Shown: positions 26,862 through 36,368 of the stretch, one piece after another
Layout: every line of letters starts with the position of its first letter
Position numbering within the stretch: position 1 is the first letter of the stretch
NCBI RefSeq assembly: GCF_029892785.1
Contig: NZ_JARXXA010000019.1
Location: 1 to 64,000 of the forward strand
Source: Parabacteroides sp. PH5-46
GTDB taxonomy: Bacteria; Bacteroidota; Bacteroidia; Bacteroidales; Tannerellaceae
Length of the DNA: 64,000 nt
Reading direction: 5' to 3'
Made by a program: the position numbers and the translations under genes
The notes under the pieces: model-generated
Told to the model about the DNA's origin: nothing
Database searches by the model: none
The model's input: the letters and a program-made list of their open reading frames with translations, nothing else

Positions 26862-29822
26862 ATGAAAAAACATTATTATAGATCGTGTGTATCGATTCTG
26901 TTGTTTACAATTTGTCTTTTTATGGCAACTTTAGGAGTTGCAGCGCAAGGTAGTCTTACTATTAATGGTATAGTAAAAGACAATACAGGAGAACCTCTTA
27001 TCGGGGTAAATGTAACTGAAAAAGGTACAACTAATGGAACAATAACAGACTTTGACGGAAAATATGTGCTTACCATATCCGGTAGAAATTCCGTGCTTGC
27101 ATTTTCTTATATAGGGTATGTTACGCAGGAAGTAGCCGTAGGGAATAATACAACAATCAACATCACATTACAAGACGACACAAAAGCCCTGAGCGAGGTG
27201 GTGGTTGTAGGATATGGTACACAAAGACGGGAAGAGGTAACAAGTGCTATTACTAAGATTACGTCTGAAAACTTTGTAAAAGGCCCGGTGGTATCTCCTT
27301 CTCAGTTAATCCAGGGAAAAGTAGCCGGTTTGGCTATCACTTCTGTAAATGGTGACCCATTTGGTAACCCTACAATCGTATTAAGAGGTATTGCTACGTT
27401 AGAGAGTAGTGTAGAACCGCTGATCGTTATAGATGGTGTGCCGGGTGGTAGCCTGGGAAGTCTACAGCCGGAAGATGTTGAGTCAATAGACGTGCTGAAG
27501 GATGGTTCAGCTGCTGCTATCTATGGAACACGTGGTACCGGTGGTGTGATTATTGTAACCACAAAAAATGGAAAAGGAGCACAACGCAATACTGTAGAAT
27601 ATAATGGTTGGTTCGGTTTTGACACCATGTATGGTACTCCTGATTTGTTAAACGCAAGCGAATGGCGTGCCTATATGGCGGAGCAAAAAGCGGCCGGATA
27701 TCCTAATCGTTTTGCAGAATCTATGCAGGATTACGGGCATGATACTGATTGGTATGATGCTATTTCACGGACAGCTATCAATCACTCGCATAATATAACA
27801 TTCCGTGGTGGTGGTGAAAAGACCAGTTATCTGGGATCTGTTACTTACAAAAGTATTCAGGGGATCATGAAAACAACGGAAAAGAATTTTCTGACAACCC
27901 GTCTGAATGTGAATCATTCTGCTATAAATGATAGGTTAAAACTCAGTTTAAATATCCAGAATACCTTGACAAAAGGAGGTATGTGGTGGAGTAATGCCTA
28001 TAATCAGGCTGTTAAACAAAATCCTACAGCACCAATCTATGATGAAAACGGAAAAATAAATGAAATAGCTCAGTGGGATACCTATAACCCGGTAGGGATT
28101 TTGGAACAAAGAGATGAAGAACGGAAGAACAATGAATATTTAGTGAATCTGAAAGCTGATTTTGAAATTATTTCCGGACTAAAAGTTGGAACATTATTAG
28201 CCTATCAAAAGAAAGATGGATCTCACGGATTTAATGACTTTGTCGATATGTATGTTTCTCGCGTGAATGGACAGCATGGCCGAGCCGTACGTTGGTCGGA
28301 CTGGGCAGAAGACAGGACGGTAGAATATACAGCAGAATACAATAAAGAAGTGGCTAAGAATCACCGTTTAAATGCTATTGTGGGTTACAGTTATCAGGAT
28401 TCCATGGCAGAAGGCTTATGGGCTGATAATTATAACTTCCTGAATGACGACTTTTTGTGGAATAATATTGAGTCCGGAGACTTCCTTCAGGATGGACGTG
28501 CTGCTATGACGAGTTATAAGAATGATAGTAAGTTGATTGCTTTCTTTGGTCGTGTGAATTATAATTATGCAGGAAGATACATGATTTCGGCTAGTTTGCG
28601 CCGGGAAGGTTCTTCTAAGTTCGGAGCGAATCATAAGTGGGGTAATTTCCCGGCTGTTTCTGCCGGTTGGATGATGTCGGAAGAAGCATTTATGGATGGT
28701 ACGAGAGATGTTATTTCTTCTTTGAAAATAAGAGCTGGATACGGTGTAACAGGAAGTGTACCCAATGGAAATTATATGTCTCTTTCCAGGTTAAAAGATG
28801 ATGCTCCTCGTATGCTTTATAACGGACAATGGATCAGAGGTGTGCAACCAGCCAGTAATCCGAACCCGGATTTGAAATGGGAGAAGAAAGGTGAGTTGAA
28901 TGTTGGGGTTGATTTTGGTTTATTTAATGACCGCTTGACAGGTAGCATTGAATATTACAACCGCAAGACAACCGACCTCTTGTATTGGTATAGTGTGCCT
29001 GTTCCTCCTAATTTGTATAATCAAACTTATACGAATGTTGGTTCATTACGTAATCAAGGTTTGGAAATAACATTAAATCCGGTAATTATCAGAGATAAAG
29101 ATTTGTATTGGGATGCCAATGTAAACTTCTCTTACAATACAAATAAGTTGTTAACACTTTCCGATGGCGTATATACGCGTGATTATACAAATGAAGGTTG
29201 GCTGGGAGCACCAGGAGTAAATACGTACACACACCGTTTAGAGCCGGGTAAGCCTATAGGGAACTTCTATGGACTTGTATTTGACAGGTTTGATGAAAAT
29301 GGTAAATGGGTATTTAAAGATTTCAATGGTGTAGAAGGAGATAATGCAGAAGCAGATAAACGAGTGATAGGAAACGGTATTCCTAAATATTACGCAAACC
29401 TTTCTACCTCTGTTTCTTATAGGAACTTTGACCTGTCGCTTATGTTAAGAGGTGCATTCGGATTTGAGTTGGTTAATATGATGCGCTTGTACCATGAGAA
29501 CAAAACGCTGTTCCCTTTAAATGTATTTAAGTCGGCATTGGATAGTCCTCTGTATGATGATCCTAAGTATTCTGATTATTATGTGGAAAATGGAAGTTAT
29601 GTAAAAATTGATAATGTAACCTTAGGCTATTCTTTTAGTATTCCGAAGCTTGCATTAACGAAAGCGAGAGTCTATGTTTCCGGATTGAACCTGTATACCT
29701 TCACCGGATTCTCAGGTATTGATCCCGAGCTGGATGTAACGGGTATGACTCCCGGATTTGAATGGCAGAATAAGTATCCTAAAAAGCGTTCGTTTAATGT
29801 GGGAGTACAGTTGACATTTTAA
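26862..29822 (+). CDS. SusC/RagA-family TonB-dependent transporter
   Basis: The 986-residue outer-membrane protein has a signal peptide, an N-terminal CarboxypepD-regulatory-like domain (GIVKDNTGEPLIGVNVTEKG, DFDGKYVL), the SusC plug signature (VVVVGYGTQ, PSQLIQGKVAGLAI, IDVLKDGSAAAIYGTRG) and a 22-stranded barrel ending in GVQLTF. It imports oligosaccharides across the outer membrane, powered by TonB, with the SusD lipoprotein encoded 36 bp downstream as the lid. There is no sigma/anti-sigma signalling domain. At 986 residues it is within the normal size range. The ligand is probably the furanoside glycan targeted by the GH172/GH116 genes. Confidence 0.96.
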   Translation: MKKHYYRSCVSILLFTICLFMATLGVAAQGSLTINGIVKDNTGEPLIGVNVTEKGTTNGTITDFDGKYVLTISGRNSVLAFSYIGYVTQEVAVGNNTTINITLQDDTKALSEVVVVGYGTQRREEVTSAITKITSENFVKGPVVSPSQLIQGKVAGLAITSVNGDPFGNPTIVLRGIATLESSVEPLIVIDGVPGGSLGSLQPEDVESIDVLKDGSAAAIYGTRGTGGVIIVTTKNGKGAQRNTVEYNGWFGFDTMYGTPDLLNASEWRAYMAEQKAAGYPNRFAESMQDYGHDTDWYDAISRTAINHSHNITFRGGGEKTSYLGSVTYKSIQGIMKTTEKNFLTTRLNVNHSAINDRLKLSLNIQNTLTKGGMWWSNAYNQAVKQNPTAPIYDENGKINEIAQWDTYNPVGILEQRDEERKNNEYLVNLKADFEIISGLKVGTLLAYQKKDGSHGFNDFVDMYVSRVNGQHGRAVRWSDWAEDRTVEYTAEYNKEVAKNHRLNAIVGYSYQDSMAEGLWADNYNFLNDDFLWNNIESGDFLQDGRAAMTSYKNDSKLIAFFGRVNYNYAGRYMISASLRREGSSKFGANHKWGNFPAVSAGWMMSEEAFMDGTRDVISSLKIRAGYGVTGSVPNGNYMSLSRLKDDAPRMLYNGQWIRGVQPASNPNPDLKWEKKGELNVGVDFGLFNDRLTGSIEYYNRKTTDLLYWYSVPVPPNLYNQTYTNVGSLRNQGLEITLNPVIIRDKDLYWDANVNFSYNTNKLLTLSDGVYTRDYTNEGWLGAPGVNTYTHRLEPGKPIGNFYGLVFDRFDENGKWVFKDFNGVEGDNAEADKRVIGNGIPKYYANLSTSVSYRNFDLSLMLRGAFGFELVNMMRLYHENKTLFPLNVFKSALDSPLYDDPKYSDYYVENGSYVKIDNVTLGYSFSIPKLALTKARVYVSGLNLYTFTGFSGIDPELDVTGMTPGFEWQNKYPKKRSFNVGVQLTF

Positions 29823-29858
29823 AGGAACATATAGTTATAAAATTCAATAGATATAGAT

Positions 29859-31589
29859 ATGAATACATTTAAAAATAAAATAACAGGCTTCCTTATTACG
29901 GTTTTTCTATTGGGAAGTTTCTCTTGTACAAATCTGGACGAGAACCTGTATGAACAGTATTTAGTGGATGATTTCTTCAAAACAGAAGAAGAAATTTTAG
30001 CTGGCTTGGCTCCTGCATACGGTGGTATGCGCGGACTTTTTGATGTAACTTTCGAGATACAGGAATATATGAGCGGGAACATGATTTCTCCTACACGTGG
30101 ACAGCACTGGTATGAAGGTGGGCGTTTTTGGCGTGCACATACCTTCCAGTTAGACCCGGTAGATGCCTTATGTACAGGTCCATGGAACTATTGTTTCGGA
30201 GGAGTTAGTACCTGTAACCGCTTGCTTTATATATTGAAGGATAAGGAGTTTCCTAATAAGGAGCAGTTTATGGCAGAATTGAAGATGATACGTGCCTATT
30301 ACTACTTCTATGCTTTAGATATGTTTGGTAATATACCCTGGATAGATCGTTATGATCTGGAACCGGGATTTTTACCTCAACAGGAAACACAGCCTCAGAT
30401 CTATCAGAATATCCTGAAAGATATAACCGAGAATATTGAGTTTTTATCAGAAGACGTTAATACAGCTACTTACGGACGCTTTACAAAATGGGCTGCTTAT
30501 TCGTTACTGGCCAGGCTTTATTTGAATGCACATGTATTTAAAAGCGAATCCCCGGAGCCAAATACATGGAAAGATCCGGAATGGGATAAATGTATTGAAG
30601 CATGTAATAAAGTGATTGCATCAGGGAAGTATCAATTGGAAAATGATTATTTTTCTAATTTTCGTGCAAGTAATGAAGGTTCCCGGGAAAATATCTTTGT
30701 AATTCCTTATGATGATGTATATGCAAAAGGTTTCTATTTACCCAATAAAGGCTTGCATTATTCCCATCCTGAAAAGTTTGGAACCAAAACACAGCCTTGG
30801 AACGGTATGTGTATGGTACCCGAATTCTTTGAAAGCTTCGACTGGGGAGGCACAGACGGGAAAGGTATTCTGGAGGATACAAATGGAGATGGTATCTGGG
30901 ACAAATTTGAACCGGGAGAAAATCCTGATTTGAGATGGTCAAAAGGGTTCTTATATGGTCCTCAAATTGGTAAAGATGGTAGTATGCTTCTGTGTACAGA
31001 AGAAAGCAAAGGGAAAGGCCTCTTCTTATATCCGTTTGCTGCCAAGAACGCAAGTGGTGACCTGGATAGCGAACGCGAAGTACAGTTTATCCATACATGG
31101 AAAGATGCGGCAGGTGTTGAACATCGTGATGAACTTCAGGGATTTAACTATAAGTTTGCTAACGAATATAATGGGGCGCGTCTGAATAAATACGAATTTG
31201 AAGATGGCGGACGTGCGGATATGAATAATGACCTTCCTATCTTCCGCTATGCTGATATTTTGATGATGAAGGCTGAATGTCTCTTCAGAAAAGGTGACAA
31301 GGCAGGAGCTGTTGAACTGATAAATCAGATTCGTGCTCGCGCGTTTGAAACTCCTAAGCCTATAACGGTTGATATGTTGACAGAAGACCGCATGTGGCAT
31401 GAAATCCGTTGGGAATTCTTTGGTGAGATGAAGGCCCGTCAGGATGCCCGCCGCTTCGATAAAATGTCTACACGGGCTTGGTTTGGTAAGCCAGCTTATT
31501 CTTCTCACAAGAATGACTGGATGCCTATTCCGCTTGAGCAATTGAGTGCAAATCAAAATCTTAAGCAAAATCCGCATGATTTGATGTAA
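29859..31589 (+). CDS. SusD/RagB-family glycan-binding lipoprotein
   Basis: This 576-residue lipoprotein (lipobox GSFSC near residue 23) has the SusD plan: an N-terminal SusD-like helical region (TNLDENLYEQY, AELKMIRAYYYFYALDMFGNIPW), TPR-like helices and the C-terminal RagB/SusD signature (LPIFRYADILMMKAECLFRKGD, MWHEIRWEFFGEMKARQDARR, WMPIPLEQL). It sits on top of the SusC barrel at the cell surface and captures the glycan. Encoded directly after its SusC partner and closed by a strong hairpin. Confidence 0.96.
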   Translation: MNTFKNKITGFLITVFLLGSFSCTNLDENLYEQYLVDDFFKTEEEILAGLAPAYGGMRGLFDVTFEIQEYMSGNMISPTRGQHWYEGGRFWRAHTFQLDPVDALCTGPWNYCFGGVSTCNRLLYILKDKEFPNKEQFMAELKMIRAYYYFYALDMFGNIPWIDRYDLEPGFLPQQETQPQIYQNILKDITENIEFLSEDVNTATYGRFTKWAAYSLLARLYLNAHVFKSESPEPNTWKDPEWDKCIEACNKVIASGKYQLENDYFSNFRASNEGSRENIFVIPYDDVYAKGFYLPNKGLHYSHPEKFGTKTQPWNGMCMVPEFFESFDWGGTDGKGILEDTNGDGIWDKFEPGENPDLRWSKGFLYGPQIGKDGSMLLCTEESKGKGLFLYPFAAKNASGDLDSEREVQFIHTWKDAAGVEHRDELQGFNYKFANEYNGARLNKYEFEDGGRADMNNDLPIFRYADILMMKAECLFRKGDKAGAVELINQIRARAFETPKPITVDMLTEDRMWHEIRWEFFGEMKARQDARRFDKMSTRAWFGKPAYSSHKNDWMPIPLEQLSANQNLKQNPHDLM

Positions 31590-31610
31590 GCGTAAAGTAT
31601 TATGTATATA

Positions 31611-31645
31611 TTGCATACGAGCAATTCTTTTTTGCTCGTATGCAA
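31611..31645 (+). terminator. Strong hairpin after susD
   Basis: Perfect 14-bp arms, TTGCATACGAGCAA (31611-31624) and TTGCTCGTATGCAA (31632-31645), flank a 7-nt T-rich loop. There is no long T-run after the stem, so it may be a partial terminator or a 3' stabiliser that raises susCD message over downstream genes. Confidence 0.65.
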
Positions 31646-31700
31646 TTAAAAATCATTAGTGTGTGAATGTATCCAACAGATTGGTTGTCAGTGGAAATCC

Positions 31701-31719
31701 CTGAAGGATTACCCTTCAG
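31701..31719 (+). repeat. Small hairpin upstream of GH116
   Basis: CTGAAGG (31701-31707) and CCTTCAG (31713-31719) pair around a 5-nt loop in the 239-bp gap before GH116. No clear -33/-7 promoter was seen in this gap; the nearest is a near-match AATATTTG at about 31736. Confidence 0.35.
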
Positions 31720-31828
31720 CTTGCTTTCAGGTATAATATTTGAAGATGAACAGTTTTTATGTAGTTGAAGGGCTGAATGTAAGCTGTAACGAAATACTTG
31801 TATACCTATATTTTTAATTTGTATTCTT

Positions 31829-34381
31829 ATGAAAACCTACATGAAGCTTTTTTATTTACTGTTCATTGCTTGTTTTTTGGCGAGTTGTTCCGGTGAGACT
31901 CAATCGGTGAAAACAACTAGTGTTCACCAATATAATGGAGTGTACACTGGCGAAAACCTGGAACGGATAGCCTTCCCTATTGGTGGCTTGGGGGCCGGGA
32001 TGTATTGTATAGAGGGGACAGGCTATATTTCGCATATGTCAGTTCGCAATCGCCCGGAGGTGTTTCATGAACCTGGCGCTTTTGCAGCCATCTCTGTAAA
32101 GGGGATTGAAAACGGAGCTAAGATACTGGAAGGCCCTGTTCCGGAATGGCGTAAGTTTGGTGCTCCGGGTAGCGGGAATGGCGCATCAGGGGCTAACTAT
32201 GGATTACCTCGCTTCCAACACGCGGAATTCAACGCTCGTTTCCCGTTTGCAGAAATAAATCTTCAGGATGGGGATATCCCTTTAAAAGTCTCCATCAACG
32301 CGTGGAGTCCGTTTATACCGGGCGATGCGGATAATTCCGGCTTATCGGTCGGTATCTTAGAATATACGTTTGAAAATAACTCAGGAAAATCACTGGAAAC
32401 TATCTTCTCTTTCAATACGCGAAACTTTATGAGAGCGCATAATAAAGGAGAAAATAGCGTGAAACCTATGAATAATGGGTTTATTTTATCCCAAACAGGA
32501 ACAAAGGAAGAACCTTTCTTACAGGGGGACTTTGCTATATATACAGATCAGCCGAATACAATCGTGAATCATTGTTGGTTCAGAGGGGGGTGGTTTGATG
32601 GTTTAACCATGACATGGAATGTCGTAAAAAACGCTGAATCTCCGGCCGTTGCTCCGGTTGACAAGAATGCTCCGGGTGCTTCTTTATATGTCCCGATTGA
32701 GTTGAAAGCAGGCGAGAAGAAAACTATAAAAGTCTTTACCGCCTGGTATGTTCCCGGAACTAGCATGCGCATAGGAGGAGATCCTACAGATCAGGCAGAT
32801 AACAATATTGCACAATGCGACCCGGCTTCCGGTTGTTGTTCAACGGAAGATGTTCAAACTTACAGACCTTGGTATAGTTCTAAATTTACCAATGTAAATG
32901 AAGTAGTTAAATACCTGCAGGCGAATTATGAAGACCTTTACCGGAAGAGCGAATTATTTACTCAAACATTCTACAATACTTCATTGCCTGCCGAAGTAGT
33001 AGAAGCAATTGCTGCCAACCTGACTATATTAAAATCGCCAACCGTATTGAGGCAGCATGATGGCCGCTTATGGGCTTGGGAAGGTTGTGGAGACAATAGT
33101 GGATGTTGCCATGGCTCCTGTAACCATGTGTGGAATTACGCGCAAGCTATACCTCATCTGTTCCCCGCTTTGGAAAGGACATTGCGCCATACGGAATTTG
33201 AAGAAGACCAAAACAAAGCAGGACATCAGACGTTCCGCTCCAACCTGCCGATCCGTCCGGTTACGCACGACTTCTACTCAGCAGCCGACGGACAATTAGG
33301 GGGGATTATGAAAGCATATCGCGATTGGCGTATCTCCGGAGATGAGATGTTTGTCAAAAATATGTATCCCAAAGTAAAAGCAAGTTTGGATTATTGTATC
33401 GATACATGGGATCCCCGTCGGGTAGGATTGATAGAAGAACCTCACCATAATACATATGATATTGAGTTCTGGGGACCCAACGGAATGCATAACAGTTTCT
33501 ACGTAGGCGCATTAAATGCGTTTATCGCGATGAGCGACTACTTAGGCGAAGATGCCTCAGCTTATAAAGAATTAGCTGCGAAGGGGAAAGCCTATACTGA
33601 TTCGGAACTATTTAATGGTGAGTATTATATCCAGAAAATTCAGTGGACAGACTTGAAAGCACCCGATCCAACTAAAATGACCTCCTGGACTGTTAGCTAT
33701 TCCGAAGAGGCGCAGAAAGTACTTAAAAAAGAAGGGCCTAAATATCAATACGGGACGGGTTGCTTGTCAGACGGTGTTTTCGGTTCATTAATGGCACGTG
33801 TCAGCGGCTTGGAAGAACCCTTGGACGAGGCAAAGACAAGAAGCCATTTGGTATCTATCCATAAATATAATTTAATAAAAGATTTATCTAAACACGATAA
33901 TCCGCAACGCCCGGCGTTTGCCTTCGGAAACGATGGAGGCCTCTTGTTGTGTAGCTGGCCGAAGGGCGGAAAGTTATCCCTCCCGTTTGTATATAGCGAT
34001 GAGGTTTGGACAGGTATAGAATATCAGGTAGCTGCTCACTTGATGTTGTTAGGCGAGGTAGATAAGGGTTTGGATATCGTACGTGCCTGCCGCGACAGAT
34101 ACGACGGACGTATCCGCAACCCCTTCAATGAGTACGAATGCGGGCATTGGTATGCGCGTGCTATGTCGAGCTATGCGATGCTGCAAGGTTTAACCGGAGT
34201 ACGATATGATGCAGTAGATAAGACCTTGTATGTTGATTCGAAGGTAGGCGACTTTAGCAGTTTCCTGAGTACGGAAACCGGCTATGGCACTGTAAGCCTG
34301 AAGAATGGTAAAGTTGAGTTGTCGGTAGCTTCCGGCACAATAGACGTGAAACGGTATGTGGTGTCAGGAAATGAAGAGTAA
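31829..34381 (+). CDS. GH116-family glycoside hydrolase lipoprotein
   Basis: This 850-residue lipoprotein (lipobox LASC, about Cys20) has the two-domain GH116 plan. The N-terminal beta-sandwich carries IAFPIGGLGAGMYCIEGTG and NRPEVFHEPGAFA; the C-terminal (alpha/alpha)6 barrel carries WAWEGCGDNSGCCHGSCNHVWNYAQ. Candidate catalytic residues are the Glu in HNTYDIEFWGPNG and the Asp in GCLSDGVFG. The family includes beta-glucosidases and beta-xylosidases, and gut Bacteroidota members are reported with furanoside substrates. A Cys-rich loop (CDPASGCCSTED) is unusual. It is encoded between susD and GH172 copy 3, which suggests shared glycan breakdown. Confidence 0.87.
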   Translation: MKTYMKLFYLLFIACFLASCSGETQSVKTTSVHQYNGVYTGENLERIAFPIGGLGAGMYCIEGTGYISHMSVRNRPEVFHEPGAFAAISVKGIENGAKILEGPVPEWRKFGAPGSGNGASGANYGLPRFQHAEFNARFPFAEINLQDGDIPLKVSINAWSPFIPGDADNSGLSVGILEYTFENNSGKSLETIFSFNTRNFMRAHNKGENSVKPMNNGFILSQTGTKEEPFLQGDFAIYTDQPNTIVNHCWFRGGWFDGLTMTWNVVKNAESPAVAPVDKNAPGASLYVPIELKAGEKKTIKVFTAWYVPGTSMRIGGDPTDQADNNIAQCDPASGCCSTEDVQTYRPWYSSKFTNVNEVVKYLQANYEDLYRKSELFTQTFYNTSLPAEVVEAIAANLTILKSPTVLRQHDGRLWAWEGCGDNSGCCHGSCNHVWNYAQAIPHLFPALERTLRHTEFEEDQNKAGHQTFRSNLPIRPVTHDFYSAADGQLGGIMKAYRDWRISGDEMFVKNMYPKVKASLDYCIDTWDPRRVGLIEEPHHNTYDIEFWGPNGMHNSFYVGALNAFIAMSDYLGEDASAYKELAAKGKAYTDSELFNGEYYIQKIQWTDLKAPDPTKMTSWTVSYSEEAQKVLKKEGPKYQYGTGCLSDGVFGSLMARVSGLEEPLDEAKTRSHLVSIHKYNLIKDLSKHDNPQRPAFAFGNDGGLLLCSWPKGGKLSLPFVYSDEVWTGIEYQVAAHLMLLGEVDKGLDIVRACRDRYDGRIRNPFNEYECGHWYARAMSSYAMLQGLTGVRYDAVDKTLYVDSKVGDFSSFLSTETGYGTVSLKNGKVELSVASGTIDVKRYVVSGNEE

Positions 34382-34399
34382 ACAGTTTAATTTAACAAT

Positions 34400-36364
34400 A
34401 TGAAGAAAGTACATCAATTTGTATACGTTTTGCTACTTTTAATGATGAGTTTGGGCATCAGTAGTATGCAGGCACAGAACAAAAAAGGGAAAGCCGGCTT
34501 ATATTCACTTTCCGAAGAAATAAGTCTGCTGAAAAGAGTGGATTTATTACCGGAATACAGAACGAATTGCCTTGTGGAACAGCTATCAAGTTATGATACT
34601 ACAGGGGGGAATGATGACGGTTTCTCGGGAAGGTATTCATACATCCGGAAGGAAAACGGACACCTGGTTATAGCCGATTTAAAAGGCCCGGGAGTGATCA
34701 ATCGTATCTGGACGCCCACTCCAACAAACGATACGCTAGCCTTTTACTTTGACGGGGAGAAACGGGCTCGCCTGAGGGTCTGTTTCAGCGATCTGTTCTC
34801 GGGCAAGGTATATCCGTTTGTGAAACCCATCTGCGGCAATGAAGTCGGGGGATTTTATTGTTATATTCCAATCCCGTATAAGAAATCGTGCAAGATTGTT
34901 TTTGAAGGAGAAAAGATTATGTTCCATCAGATACAATACAGGGATCTGCAAGGCTACAATGTAGACTCTTATACTCCCGAGGGATATCAGCAGCAGGAAG
35001 CGCTCCTAAAAGACGTATGCAGAATATGGTCTGAAATAGCTCCTTCTGTAAAACACTTTGCGGCAGGTAATTCTTTGGGCTATAAAGTGGAAGAGAAAAC
35101 ATTTACCTTATTACCCGGACAGCGTATCCCGTTCTTTGAAAAAGCAAACGGAGGACGTATTGTCGGGCTGGAAATAGATGCCGGAAACTCCTTTGAAGGC
35201 CTTCAGAAAGATGTGCTGTTGCAAGGTAAATGGGATCATGAATCAGTACCGGCTATCCAGGCTCCGGTGGCAGATTATTTTGGCTATGCGTTCGGAAAAA
35301 CAGCCATGCGTAGCCTTTTAGTGGGCAAATATAAGGATATAAACTACAGCTATATGCCCTTACCCTTTGACGAAAAAGCGGAGCTGGCCTTGGTCTATGA
35401 AAAAAGAAGTTCGGCCAAGCAAAATCCCGTTCAGGTTCATACCAAAGTGTATTACAATGACACCCCCAGAAACAAGGAAACAGAAGGTAAGTTCTATTCC
35501 GTTTGGAGAAGGGAGATAGACCCGCCGGAAGGGAAGTATTATACCTTTGCCGACCTGAAAGGGAAAGGGCATTATGTGGGGACTGTTCACCTGGCGCAGG
35601 CGCTTCAACCAGGAATGACTCTCTTTTTTGAAGGGGATGATTCTACCTATGTGGATGGTAAAATGCGTATGCACGGAACCGGGTCGGAAGACTATTATAA
35701 TGGGGGATGGTATGCATTGTTAGACCGATGGGACAGAGGCATTAGCCTTCCGCTTCATGGTTCTCTGGACTATTCATTGCCGATGGCGCGAACCGGAGGA
35801 TATCGCTTTTATCTGACAGATAAAATGCCTTATGAGAAAGAGCTTTATATTGGAATAGAACACGGGCCGGAAGGAAATAAATACCCGGTAGATTATACAT
35901 CGGTAGCCTATTATTATAGTGATACCCCTCTCTCTGAAGTAATGAAAACAAATGATGCCTTGCGAACCGTATATATACCGAAAGAGCATGAGTATTACCC
36001 TCAACTGATGGATATTACGGTAGGAGGCGGCGTAAATGTCATACACCGAAGAGGCATCCGCCTGATCGCTTCACCCTCCGGGATGGTGCGCATTATGCTG
36101 AATGACGTTCCCGAAGGGAAATATAAAGTGCATATCTCTTATTTTGAGAAGGAAAATGGCGCCGATTTTTGCATCTGGCAACGACAGAAACAGCTCACGG
36201 ACTGGAACTCCACAAAAGCCTCTACCGAAGAGTTGAAGCATAAACAATATATCGGTGATATAGAACTGACTCCTCAAACAAACTCCCTGTCTTTCCACAT
36301 ACGGAAAAACAGAGAATCTGATGAGTTTGAGTTGGATAGAATCTATTTGGAACGGATAGAATAG
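34400..36364 (+). CDS. GH172 (DUF2961) glycoside hydrolase, long copy 3
   Basis: At 654 residues this secreted protein (signal ending near MQAQ) is far longer than copies 1 and 2. The first half holds a DUF2961 jelly roll (ADLKGPGVINRIWTPTP, YIPIPYKKSCKIVF). An insert of about 120 residues follows (about 200-330), then the second half of the catalytic unit (LKGKGHYVG, LFFEGDDS, HGTGSEDYYNGG) and a C-terminal beta domain of about 140 residues that may bind carbohydrate. The acidic motifs are present, so activity is expected. It is 18 bp after GH116 and 4 bp before the DUF6057-like gene. Confidence 0.85.
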   Translation: MKKVHQFVYVLLLLMMSLGISSMQAQNKKGKAGLYSLSEEISLLKRVDLLPEYRTNCLVEQLSSYDTTGGNDDGFSGRYSYIRKENGHLVIADLKGPGVINRIWTPTPTNDTLAFYFDGEKRARLRVCFSDLFSGKVYPFVKPICGNEVGGFYCYIPIPYKKSCKIVFEGEKIMFHQIQYRDLQGYNVDSYTPEGYQQQEALLKDVCRIWSEIAPSVKHFAAGNSLGYKVEEKTFTLLPGQRIPFFEKANGGRIVGLEIDAGNSFEGLQKDVLLQGKWDHESVPAIQAPVADYFGYAFGKTAMRSLLVGKYKDINYSYMPLPFDEKAELALVYEKRSSAKQNPVQVHTKVYYNDTPRNKETEGKFYSVWRREIDPPEGKYYTFADLKGKGHYVGTVHLAQALQPGMTLFFEGDDSTYVDGKMRMHGTGSEDYYNGGWYALLDRWDRGISLPLHGSLDYSLPMARTGGYRFYLTDKMPYEKELYIGIEHGPEGNKYPVDYTSVAYYYSDTPLSEVMKTNDALRTVYIPKEHEYYPQLMDITVGGGVNVIHRRGIRLIASPSGMVRIMLNDVPEGKYKVHISYFEKENGADFCIWQRQKQLTDWNSTKASTEELKHKQYIGDIELTPQTNSLSFHIRKNRESDEFELDRIYLERIE

Positions 36365-36368
36365 GGGT

